This document shows positions 17,453 to 24,894 of a stretch of DNA of 64,000 bases, one piece after another. The notes under the pieces were generated by a model. It ran no database searches. It was given only the letters and a program-made list of their open reading frames with translations, and had not been told where the DNA came from. This stretch comes from Aliarcobacter sp. (GTDB lineage: Bacteria; Campylobacterota; Campylobacteria; Campylobacterales; Arcobacteraceae): contig JAQVBE010000001.1 of NCBI GenBank assembly GCA_028690445.1, positions 124,001-188,000 on the forward strand. Direction: 5' to 3'. A program made the position numbers and the translations under genes. The stretch's first letter is position 1. Every line of letters starts with the position of its first letter.

Positions 17453-18274
17453 ATGTCAAAAAATATAAGACCCCTTTCAAATGATGAGCTTTTAAAAATT
17501 GCTCCATCAATCTTTTCTGAAAATCCAATTGAAACAGTTTCAGATAAATACGCATTTGTAGCAACTCATAAGTTGCTAGATACATTTAGAGATTCAGGTT
17601 ACTACCCAATTATGGCTAGTGAAAATAAGGTTAGAGATGAAAATAATCAAGGTTATCAAAAACATATAATCCAATTTAGAAGCCTAGAAAACCTACTTAG
17701 ACCTAATGCAAAAACTGAATATGAAGATATTGTTCTTACAAATTCTCATAATAAATCCTCTAGCTTCATTTTAGACCTAGCCATATTTAGGCTAGTGTGT
17801 GCCAATATGCTTGTAATTCCTAGTAAAAGTTTCGTTCATACTTCTATTGTCCATGTGGGCTTTACAGAAGATAAGGTTATAAATGCAATAACAGAAGTAA
17901 CTTCATATATGCCAAAGATAAAAGAACAAGTTGCTTTCTTTAAATCTATACATCTCTCAAAGGCAGAAGAACAAATGTTAGCAAATGCTGCAATAGATAT
18001 ACGATTTGATACAAACACTCATTACATAAAATCAGAGGAGCTTTTAAAAGTGAATCATCAAGAAGATGAAATCCCAAGTCTTTGGAATGTTTATAACAGA
18101 ATTCAAGAAGCGATGATTAGAGGTGGAGTTAAAATGAAAAATCTAGTTACAAATAAAACTTTTACCTCAAAAGCCATCAATGGTATTGATGCAACTATTA
18201 AATTCAATAAAGAACTATTCGAAGTTGTTGAAAAAGTTGCATATTTAAAATCAAACTACAAATTAGTAGCATAA
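17453..18274 (+). CDS. DUF932 phage/plasmid-type protein
   Basis: 273 residues. The layout fits DUF932: an N-terminal lead, HKLLDTFRDSGYYPI, then HIIQFRSLENL, and the conserved centre LAIFRLVCANMLVI (R-x-x-C-x-N). These proteins are common on plasmids, phages and islands, without an established activity. First of a tight five-gene block (gaps of 10 bases or less) with the Gp157-, ERF- and DUF2958-like genes, which suggests a job in DNA recombination or replication. An A-rich Shine-Dalgarno (AAAGGAAAAA) precedes it. Confidence 0.8.
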   Translation: MSKNIRPLSNDELLKIAPSIFSENPIETVSDKYAFVATHKLLDTFRDSGYYPIMASENKVRDENNQGYQKHIIQFRSLENLLRPNAKTEYEDIVLTNSHNKSSSFILDLAIFRLVCANMLVIPSKSFVHTSIVHVGFTEDKVINAITEVTSYMPKIKEQVAFFKSIHLSKAEEQMLANAAIDIRFDTNTHYIKSEELLKVNHQEDEIPSLWNVYNRIQEAMIRGGVKMKNLVTNKTFTSKAINGIDATIKFNKELFEVVEKVAYLKSNYKLVA

Positions 18275-18284
18275 GGAGAAAACA

Positions 18285-18872
18285 ATGAATCATCCAATAT
18301 CACAATACATACCACAACTCGAAGTTGATTTAATAGCACTACACACAGGTAATAATCAAGCCAAACAATGGTTTTACCAAAGTGTTATAAATATCTTAGA
18401 AAATCAAAATCTAACAGCTTTTACAAAAGCAGACCAAATAGCTGATGCTTTTATCTCTTTAGATTCAAAGCTTGATTACATAATAGAGCAACAACGATTA
18501 TTAGCTAGTCTAAAGAAACAAATTGAGATAGCTAAAGAGTTAGCAAAAGAAGAAGTCTCAAAAGCTTTATTATCATTTGGTGTTACTAAGCTTGAGGGAA
18601 TGAAAGTATCTAGTATAACAGCATCTAAAGAAACTGTTAAAAGTGTTGCAAAGCTTCAAATTCTAAATGAGGATGAACTTTTAAAAGCTGGATATTTTAA
18701 AGTTGAACTAGACTTACAAGCAATAGAAGAAGCTTTATTATCTGCAGATAAAAGAGAAGAAGTGCAAGATTATGCAGATATGAAAATTGAAAAAGTTGTA
18801 AAAGGTGCAACTATTAGAATAAATAAAAGAAAAAATGGTTTATCTAGTGATGAACTAAGTCTTGCAGCATAA
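18285..18872 (+). CDS. Siphovirus Gp157-like protein
   Basis: 195 residues. A predicted coiled-coil centre (about 65-95) leads to a pattern seen in Gp157 proteins: a beta hairpin, LNEDELLKAGYFKVELDLQA, an acidic helix, then a final KGATIRINKR. Phage Gp157 proteins were first linked to phage resistance in Streptococcus and now are usually found next to single-strand annealing proteins, as here. Similarity is by pattern only. AAGGAG precedes the ATG; 10 bases to the next gene. Confidence 0.6.
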   Translation: MNHPISQYIPQLEVDLIALHTGNNQAKQWFYQSVINILENQNLTAFTKADQIADAFISLDSKLDYIIEQQRLLASLKKQIEIAKELAKEEVSKALLSFGVTKLEGMKVSSITASKETVKSVAKLQILNEDELLKAGYFKVELDLQAIEEALLSADKREEVQDYADMKIEKVVKGATIRINKRKNGLSSDELSLAA

Positions 18873-18882
18873 GGAGTAAATT

Positions 18883-19518
18883 ATGAATTCACAAAACCAA
18901 CACCCTTTACAATTGGCACTTGAAGAATTAAAAACAATGCCTACTATTGATATTGATGGAAAATCATATACAACAGTTGCAAATAGAATATCTATTTTTA
19001 GAAGATATTTTTCTGATTATTCAATAGTTACAAATATTCTAAATGACGATGATATTAAAGTCGTAGTTCAAACAAAAATTACAACACCATCAGGAGTTAT
19101 AATAGCAACTGGATTAGCTGAAGAGTTTAGAGGTAAAAATATCATAAATACAACATCAGCCTTAGAAAATGCAGAAACAAGTTCAATTGGTAGAGCTTTA
19201 GCTTGTTTATCTTTAGGTGGTAGCGAATATGCAAGTGCCAATGAAGTTGAAAATGCAATTTTTCAACAAAAGCAAATTAATCAAAACACTACAAATCAAC
19301 AAAGTTACCAACCTCAAAGACAAGCTCAAAACCAATATCAACATCAAAAAGACTTCTCAACCTTACTAAATGCTGGTTTACAAATAATAGATAATGGTGA
19401 TTCATTATTTATTTCAGGAGAGGGGATTTTCGAGAAAAAAAATATCATAAAAAATGCGGGTTTTAGGTGGAATGCTCAAAATAAGCAATGGTTTTTACCA
19501 AAAAGGCAAGCAGCATGA
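18883..19518 (+). CDS. ERF-like single-strand annealing protein with a C-terminal GFRWN domain
   Basis: 211 residues. Residues 20-125 match phage annealing proteins: TTVANRISIFRRYF, VVVQTKI, then NTTSALENAETSSIGRALA and LGGSEYASANEVENA, the signature of ERF/Rad52-type annealers. A Gln-rich linker (about 128-155) leads to a short module ending AGFRWNAQNKQWFLPK, which resembles DUF5710-type domains. The protein probably anneals single strands for recombination or replication of the island. The fused module is less usual. The stop overlaps the next start (ATGA). Confidence 0.7.
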   Translation: MNSQNQHPLQLALEELKTMPTIDIDGKSYTTVANRISIFRRYFSDYSIVTNILNDDDIKVVVQTKITTPSGVIIATGLAEEFRGKNIINTTSALENAETSSIGRALACLSLGGSEYASANEVENAIFQQKQINQNTTNQQSYQPQRQAQNQYQHQKDFSTLLNAGLQIIDNGDSLFISGEGIFEKKNIIKNAGFRWNAQNKQWFLPKRQAA

Positions 19519-19817
19519 GTGAATTAATACCAAAAGAATTATTAAAAAATATTCCAAAACTCTATGAAACAGAAGAACAAGTAGACCCGATTGCCTATGT
19601 TAAGCTTTTCATTGATGGCTGGACTTGGTTTATAACTGAAATATCAATAGATAAAAACATTTGCTTTGGATATGTAATATCACCATTTTGTAGTGGAGAA
19701 TTAGGTTATTTTAGTCTTAGTGAAATTGGAAATATTAAAGGAACTCTTAGAATAAGGGTTGAAAGAGATTTAGAATTTAAACCCACTAGATTATCGGTAA
19801 TTAAAAGGGCTTCCTGA
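19515..19817 (+). CDS. DUF2958 protein
   Basis: 100 residues from the ATG at 19515; the longer frame from 19488 would read into the end of the upstream gene and is unlikely. Family pattern: ELIPKELLKNIPKLYETEE, DPIAYVKLF, GWTWFITE, then CFGYV, ELGYFSLSEI and a closing VERDLEFKPTRLS. Function is unknown in general; it is frequent on plasmids and islands. It overlaps the ERF-like gene by 4 bases, so is coupled. Confidence 0.85.
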   Translation: MSELIPKELLKNIPKLYETEEQVDPIAYVKLFIDGWTWFITEISIDKNICFGYVISPFCSGELGYFSLSEIGNIKGTLRIRVERDLEFKPTRLSVIKRAS

Positions 19818-19819
19818 TA

Positions 19820-19981
19820 ATGTTAAAAAATATCTATATTCAAAATGAAGCAAAAAAAGGTTTCAAAGGGTGGACTAAAGAGGGATTGGAATTTTTATTA
19901 TCATTGACAAGCAAGAATAATAGACTTAGATATAAAATAAAAAAACAGTTTGAAAAGCACATAAAAAATGAAAAAATATAG
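19820..19981 (+). CDS. Small basic protein, end of the recombination operon
   Basis: 53 residues, beginning MLKNIYIQNEAKKGFKGW and ending in a Lys-rich helix. It begins 2 bases after the DUF2958 stop. Not recognised. Position and basic charge suggest nucleic-acid binding, but this is a guess. Confidence 0.5.
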   Translation: MLKNIYIQNEAKKGFKGWTKEGLEFLLSLTSKNNRLRYKIKKQFEKHIKNEKI

Positions 19982-20359
19982 TCTAAGCCACATGGTTTAG
20001 GCTATTAAAAAATGATTATTTTTTTGTTTAAATATCATTATGATTTTGTCCTAACTTTGTATATGGCACTAAAATCAGAAATGTTAAGAAATCCTATATA
20101 TTCAAGATTTGTATACAAAAGTTTGTCTAGCTATGCTTAACTATTTTAAATTAGTTAATTTAGGTTATTAATATTATTAATAATATTTATATTTATTATA
20201 TTAATACATAAATACTAGATAGTAATGATAAGAAAGAATCAAGGAAGATAGAGAAAAATAACTATAGTCTACGATTAAGCTAATACTCAAAATAGTAGTA
20301 ACAATAAATGTATACAAAAATTATATATATGAATAAAAATAATAAATAAGGAAATAATC
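19982..20359. other. 378-base AT-rich region before the Rep-like gene; candidate origin
   Basis: It has almost no G or C between 20150 and 20215 (a TTAATATTATTAATAATAT palindromic stretch) and two copies of TGTATACAAAA, at 20110-20120 and 20309-20319; the first extends to a perfect TTGTATACAA palindrome. An easily melted block beside short repeats and upstream of a Rep-like gene is how a small replication origin looks. There is no convincing ORF in it. Confidence 0.4.
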
Positions 20360-20950
20360 ATGGAAAATAAAAAAAGAAATAGAAAACAGCTAATAAGTAC
20401 AGAGGGTTATATAAATAGATTGTTCCTTGAAAATTCAAAGTTAAATGTAGCAAGATTTGATTTAGGATATAAAAAACCTTTTAGTAATGAAATAACACTT
20501 GAAGATGCAAATAAAGACATTAACAAAATGTTAAATAACATGAGAAGTAAACCATCAATCTTCGAGCATAAAAAAGGTTATATTATAAAAAGGGAATATA
20601 CAGAAGCTAAAGGAGTCCATCTGCATTGTGTATTTTTCTTTGACGGAAATAAAATTTTAAAAGATGAACACAAGATCCAAAAAATCGGTGAATACTGGAA
20701 TAATGAGATTACTAAAGGTAAAGGAAGTTTTCACAATTGTAATATGAATACTTACAAATTCGATGGAACGGGTATGATAGATTATAAAGATACTGAAAAA
20801 AGAAAAATATTATTAGAGAATGTAACAAGCTATTTATGTAAAAATGAACAATCTATAGAGTCTGAAAATGAAGATAAAATAAACAGAGCATTTACTAGAG
20901 GAACATTACCAAGAGAAAAGAGTACAAGAGGTAGACCTAGAAAAGATTAA
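20360..20950 (+). CDS. YagK/YfjJ-type, inovirus Gp2-like protein (candidate Rep)
   Basis: 196 residues. It has a YIIKREYTEAKGVHLHCVFFF segment (split here: GVHLHCVFFF, H87 and H89), which is an HxH-type metal pair as in HUH nucleases, then a helix-rich part with ENVTSYLCKNEQ, and an end RAFTRGTLPREKSTRGRPRK. This order matches the YagK/YfjJ C-terminal domain and inovirus Gp2. Such proteins sit on P4-like islands and may start replication. No clear catalytic Tyr could be assigned. A Shine-Dalgarno (AAGGAAA) precedes the ATG. The final GRPRK is AT-hook-like. Confidence 0.65.
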   Translation: MENKKRNRKQLISTEGYINRLFLENSKLNVARFDLGYKKPFSNEITLEDANKDINKMLNNMRSKPSIFEHKKGYIIKREYTEAKGVHLHCVFFFDGNKILKDEHKIQKIGEYWNNEITKGKGSFHNCNMNTYKFDGTGMIDYKDTEKRKILLENVTSYLCKNEQSIESENEDKINRAFTRGTLPREKSTRGRPRKD

Positions 20951-21026
20951 AATTCTTAATCTAAAACGACACCACCTGTCAATCTTATATATCATACTTC
21001 TATAAATAAAACATTAGGAGTAAGGG

Positions 21027-21620
21027 ATGTTAAGATATATTTTTGGAGGTGTAGCACTTGCTGCAACTGGTTATGGAGTTAAAAGATATTTAGAAAGTAA
21101 TATTAATATTTTTGATACATTTTCTGAATATGAAAAAAAGAGAGAATATTATGATGATTCACAAGGTGAAATTTTATCAGAATTAAAACAGCCGATTGAA
21201 AGATTTGAAAAAAGTTTGAATAATTTATATGGTGAAGTTTTGAAAGAGCTTAGAACAGCTGTTAGTGAAATAGATAATTTATCTAAAGATGAGTTTTGTG
21301 TAGATTTTGAATTATCACAAAAGAACTACAATTTTACTTGTGTAAATGATGAAACAGTACAAAATCTTAACAAATACACTGAAATATTAGTAAATGTTGA
21401 AAAATATATTTTAAAATATCTTGATACATTAGATACGATAATTATAAGTTCTAATGATTTTACAAAATATACAAGAGAAGATAAAGAATTAATTCAAGAG
21501 TTAATATATATACATAAAATAGTAGATAATATTAATAATCATGAGATAACTTCTGATGGAATAACTATTTCAAGAGAAGTAAAAAGAGCTTTTGGAAAGT
21601 TAGAAGGAATTATTGCTTAG
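21027..21620 (+). CDS. Unknown protein with an N-terminal membrane helix
   Basis: 197 residues. A Gly/Ala-rich membrane helix at 4-20 (YIFGGVALAATGYGV), then an almost wholly helical soluble part rich in Asp and Glu with likely coiled coil (about 45-85). Not recognised. Its end overlaps the end of the convergent XRE gene by 4 bases. It stands just across the repressor from the 604-residue gene and could be part of the same function. AGGAG Shine-Dalgarno. Confidence 0.6.
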   Translation: MLRYIFGGVALAATGYGVKRYLESNINIFDTFSEYEKKREYYDDSQGEILSELKQPIERFEKSLNNLYGEVLKELRTAVSEIDNLSKDEFCVDFELSQKNYNFTCVNDETVQNLNKYTEILVNVEKYILKYLDTLDTIIISSNDFTKYTREDKELIQELIYIHKIVDNINNHEITSDGITISREVKRAFGKLEGIIA

Positions 21621-21856
21621 GCTTCTTGTTTAAAGAAATTACATAATTCTATATCCAGAATCTGGGATATTCTTAAAAGTTGTTCTAAATTGAAATGTTT
21701 GTTACTATAGCAAATCTCAGCACCTGAAACAACAGAAACAGATTTATATCCCATTTGTAATGATAAATCAAGTTGAGATAAGCCTTTAGCTTTTCTGTGT
21801 TTTGCAACATTTTTGCCAATTACTTGGTAAAGCTGTTCAGGGGTAATGTCATGCAT
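21617..21856 (-). CDS. XRE-family helix-turn-helix repressor
   Basis: 79 residues, one HTH_3 domain: IGKNVAKHRKAKGLSQLDLS, then a recognition helix, LEQLLRISQILDIELCNFF. It has no partner domain. It is divergent from the 604-residue gene across 117 bases that hold three copies of GATAC (one inverted), so it probably controls both itself and that gene. Start chosen at ATG 21856. Confidence 0.85.
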   Translation of the reverse strand: MHDITPEQLYQVIGKNVAKHRKAKGLSQLDLSLQMGYKSVSVVSGAEICYSNKHFNLEQLLRISQILDIELCNFFKQEA

Positions 21857-21858
21857 AT

Positions 21859-21947
21859 AGATACAACCTACTATTAGTGATAAAATAATTATCTAAGTGT
21901 ATCTTGTGTAGAATTTTGCATCAATCTATTTTGATACAATGTATAAT
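21859..21947. promoter_or_regulatory. Divergent control region with three GATAC sites and a -10 box
   Basis: AGATACAA at 21859-21866, the inverted GTATCTTG at 21899-21906 and TTGATACAA at 21931-21939 share the core GATAC. TATAAT at 21942-21947 serves the 604-residue gene, so the third site lies directly on the promoter. This fits repression by the XRE protein. Confidence 0.5.
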
Positions 21948-21973
21948 AATAGATATTAATTATAGGAACTAAA

Positions 21974-23788
21974 ATGAACATTCAAGTTGGACAAAAATAT
22001 ATAGATAAAAATAACAAAGTTTATCTTCTTTCAGAACAAGGATTAAGAAATGATGAAACTGGTGAATTAGTTGAATGTTATGAAGATAGTATAAAACTTT
22101 TAAGAGATGGAGGGTTATATACTGGATTATTTGAGAGTGCGTCTAATTATGCAGATAATGTTGTTATGGCTGGAAAACAAGGACATGGATTTGCAGGAGA
22201 AAAAGTAAATAATTTATATGACAAATTAACTGGAAAAGATGCACAAATAATTGGTGGTGATAATGCAAAGAATGGTGCTGATAGATTAGTAGATGGTGTA
22301 AATATTCAAACTAAATATTGTGCTACTGGATCAAGATGTGTTAATGAGTGTTTTGATGATACTACTAAGTTAATGAAGTATTTAAATTCTGATGGAAGTC
22401 CGATGCAAATAGAAGTACCATCTGACAAATATGAAGATGCTATTCGTTCTATGGAAGATAAAATTAGAAAAGGTCATGTACCAGGTATTACAGATCCAGA
22501 AAAAGCAAAAGATATTGTTAGGAAAGGAAATTTTACTTATCAACAAGCTGTAAATGTTGCTAAATTCGGAACAATTGAGAGTTTAACCTATGATGCAATA
22601 AATGGAATTAAGTTAGCTGGTATAAGTATGGGTATTTCTTCTGCAATATCTTTTGGAGTTGCTATTTGGAATGGTAAAGATTGGGAAGAAGCTTTAAAAG
22701 ATTCTGTATATTCAGGATTAAAAGTTGGTGGTGTTGCTTGGGCAGGAAGTATTGTTGCAGCTCAATTGGGAAGAACTGGAATGGAGCAAACTTTAAGAGG
22801 AGCTACTGATTATTTAGTTAAAAATATGGGTTCAAAAGCTTATCATTTATTAGCAAATGCTTTAAGAAGTAGTGATAAGATGATTTATGGTGCAGCAGCA
22901 ATGAATCATGCAAGTAAATTATTAAGAGGTAATGTTGTTACAGGTATAGCTACTACATTGGTATTATCAACAGCTGATTTTTACAGATTATTTAATGGAC
23001 GAGTTTCAGGTTCTCAAGTATTCAAAAATGTTACAAAAACTGGTGCAAGTGTTGCTGGTGGTATTGGTGGATGGATGGGTGGTGCAATGGCAGGAGGAGC
23101 ATTAGGAAGTGCTATTCCTATTGTTGGAAATGTTGCGGGAGCTATTGTTGGTGGAATAATTGGAAGTATGGCAGGTGGAACAGCTGCTCATAAAGTTACT
23201 GAAACAGTTTTAGACCATTTTATAGAAGATGATGCAAAAGAGATGTTAAGAATTATTGAAGTTGAATTTTCTCAATTAGCTTTTGACTATTTACTTAATG
23301 AAGAAGAAGCAAAAAAAGTAATAGATATATTTAAAGAAAAAGATATTCCTGATGTATTAAGAGATATGTTTGCTTCTAATGATAGAAATTTATTTGCTAA
23401 AAATCTTTTTGAAGCAAATATTGTAGAAATAGTAAAAAGTAGAAAAAAAATAACTCTTCCTTCAAATGAAAAGTTAATACAAGAATTAGGTATTGTTTTA
23501 GAAGAATTGGATGAAGAAAATAAAGATGAAACTAAACCAATATGTAAAAATTGTGGTTCATCAAAACACGTTATTTCAATTCAAAGTATAAAAACTGGGA
23601 AGAATGAGTCTAAATATAAATCAGATATTATGTCATCATATGTAGGTTCTAGCTCTGTACTTGGTGTAGCTAAAATATTTATGGATAATTTTGATAAAAA
23701 AGTAGAGAACACTGAATATAATACAAATGGGTTTGTATGTGGTGTATTTTATAAATGTAATAAATGTGAAATTGAGTTTAGTGAATAA
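21974..23788 (+). CDS. Large multi-domain protein: candidate QxK nuclease, glycine-zipper membrane region, zinc ribbon
   Basis: 604 residues, family not identified. Region 1 (about 65-200): GHGFAGEK, then NGADRLVDGVNIQTKY. An E (76), D (103) and QxK (112-114) in this order fit the PD-(D/E)xK fold in its QxK variety, but this is my inference. Region 2 (about 205-410): several hydrophobic helices and a Gly-rich stretch at 360-405 (GGIGGWMGGAMAGGALGSA), a glycine zipper that often inserts in membranes. Region 3: CKNCG (524-528) and CNKC (about 595) form a likely zinc ribbon. It lies alone behind the XRE-controlled promoter. The island setting suggests a defence or toxin effector. Confidence 0.6.
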   Translation: MNIQVGQKYIDKNNKVYLLSEQGLRNDETGELVECYEDSIKLLRDGGLYTGLFESASNYADNVVMAGKQGHGFAGEKVNNLYDKLTGKDAQIIGGDNAKNGADRLVDGVNIQTKYCATGSRCVNECFDDTTKLMKYLNSDGSPMQIEVPSDKYEDAIRSMEDKIRKGHVPGITDPEKAKDIVRKGNFTYQQAVNVAKFGTIESLTYDAINGIKLAGISMGISSAISFGVAIWNGKDWEEALKDSVYSGLKVGGVAWAGSIVAAQLGRTGMEQTLRGATDYLVKNMGSKAYHLLANALRSSDKMIYGAAAMNHASKLLRGNVVTGIATTLVLSTADFYRLFNGRVSGSQVFKNVTKTGASVAGGIGGWMGGAMAGGALGSAIPIVGNVAGAIVGGIIGSMAGGTAAHKVTETVLDHFIEDDAKEMLRIIEVEFSQLAFDYLLNEEEAKKVIDIFKEKDIPDVLRDMFASNDRNLFAKNLFEANIVEIVKSRKKITLPSNEKLIQELGIVLEELDEENKDETKPICKNCGSSKHVISIQSIKTGKNESKYKSDIMSSYVGSSSVLGVAKIFMDNFDKKVENTEYNTNGFVCGVFYKCNKCEIEFSE

Positions 23789-23837
23789 AAACTGCTATTA
23801 TTAGGGAATGAATAAAATTAAGAAAGTTTTTTTATAA

Positions 23838-24719
23838 ATGAAAAAATCACACGATACACTAGCTCTTAGACTTTCACTTATTTTAACAAAGTTAAATAGC
23901 GGTGAAAGTTTTACAGCTAAAGAATTAGCCGAAGAGTTCAATGTAAATATTAGAACAATTCAAAGGGATATAAAAGAAAGACTTTTTTATATCCCTATTG
24001 ATAAAAAAGGTGATTACTATAGTATGGAAAGCTATGCACTAGGTAAACTTAGCTTTCAAGATATTAAAAACTTTGCAACATTAAGTGGTATAAAAGAGCT
24101 TTATCCAGAACTTAGCAATGATTTTATTTCAGATATTTTAAATGTAAAACTAAATAAAGCCTATCTTATCAAAAATCAAAGCTTTGAAAATATTACTTCT
24201 AAAAAAGATTGCTTTGAACAACTAAGTGCTGCTATTATAAAAAATAGTCCAGTAAATTTTATATATTCAAATAAACCTAGAGTTGTAAATCCATATAAAC
24301 TAATCAACAATAATAGTATTTGGTATGTATTGGCTGATGAAAATAATCAACTAAAAAACTTTACATTTTCAAAAATAGAAAAGTTTAAATGGGAAGATGA
24401 AACAAAAAAATTTACTCCTAAAAAAGAGTTTTTAGAACAAATTGAAAGAAATGATACTAATTGGTTTTCAAATGAAAGTATTGAAGTAACACTAAAAATT
24501 GATAATAGTGCTAAAGAGTATTTCTTAAGAAAAGAGATTTTACCAAATAAAAAACTACTTGAACAAAATGACAAGTATTTTACAATTTCTACGATAGTTT
24601 CTTATGATGATGAGATATTAAGAGTTGTGAAAGCTTGGTTACCTAATATCAAAATTGTTTCACCACAATACTTGCAAATAAAGTTAAATGATATATTAAT
24701 TGCCTATACAAAACAATAA
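23838..24719 (+). CDS. WYL-domain transcriptional regulator
   Basis: 293 residues. The N-terminal HTH_11-type helix-turn-helix (about 10-60) includes FTAKELAEEFNVNIRTIQRD. The WYL domain (about 125-195) follows, with VNPYKLINNNSIWYVLA, then a WCX-like C-terminal part ending in VKAWLPNIKIVSP. Such regulators bind ligands, possibly nucleic acids, and control many defence islands (BrxR and CapW are known cases). It is just upstream of the R-M genes on the same strand (175 bases), which it may regulate. Confidence 0.88.
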   Translation: MKKSHDTLALRLSLILTKLNSGESFTAKELAEEFNVNIRTIQRDIKERLFYIPIDKKGDYYSMESYALGKLSFQDIKNFATLSGIKELYPELSNDFISDILNVKLNKAYLIKNQSFENITSKKDCFEQLSAAIIKNSPVNFIYSNKPRVVNPYKLINNNSIWYVLADENNQLKNFTFSKIEKFKWEDETKKFTPKKEFLEQIERNDTNWFSNESIEVTLKIDNSAKEYFLRKEILPNKKLLEQNDKYFTISTIVSYDDEILRVVKAWLPNIKIVSPQYLQIKLNDILIAYTKQ

Positions 24720-24894
24720 TTTTTAAATAAAACCTACTAGACATTCTATGAGAAAATAATTCTATCTTAAAAGATTTGAGTCTTTCTAAACTAAATAATA
24801 CAAAAACTATAATAATTTAAATTGCTAAAATAATTATCAAATTAAACTTTAGATAAAATCCAGCTCATTATTAATTTAGAGGACTATAAAATAA

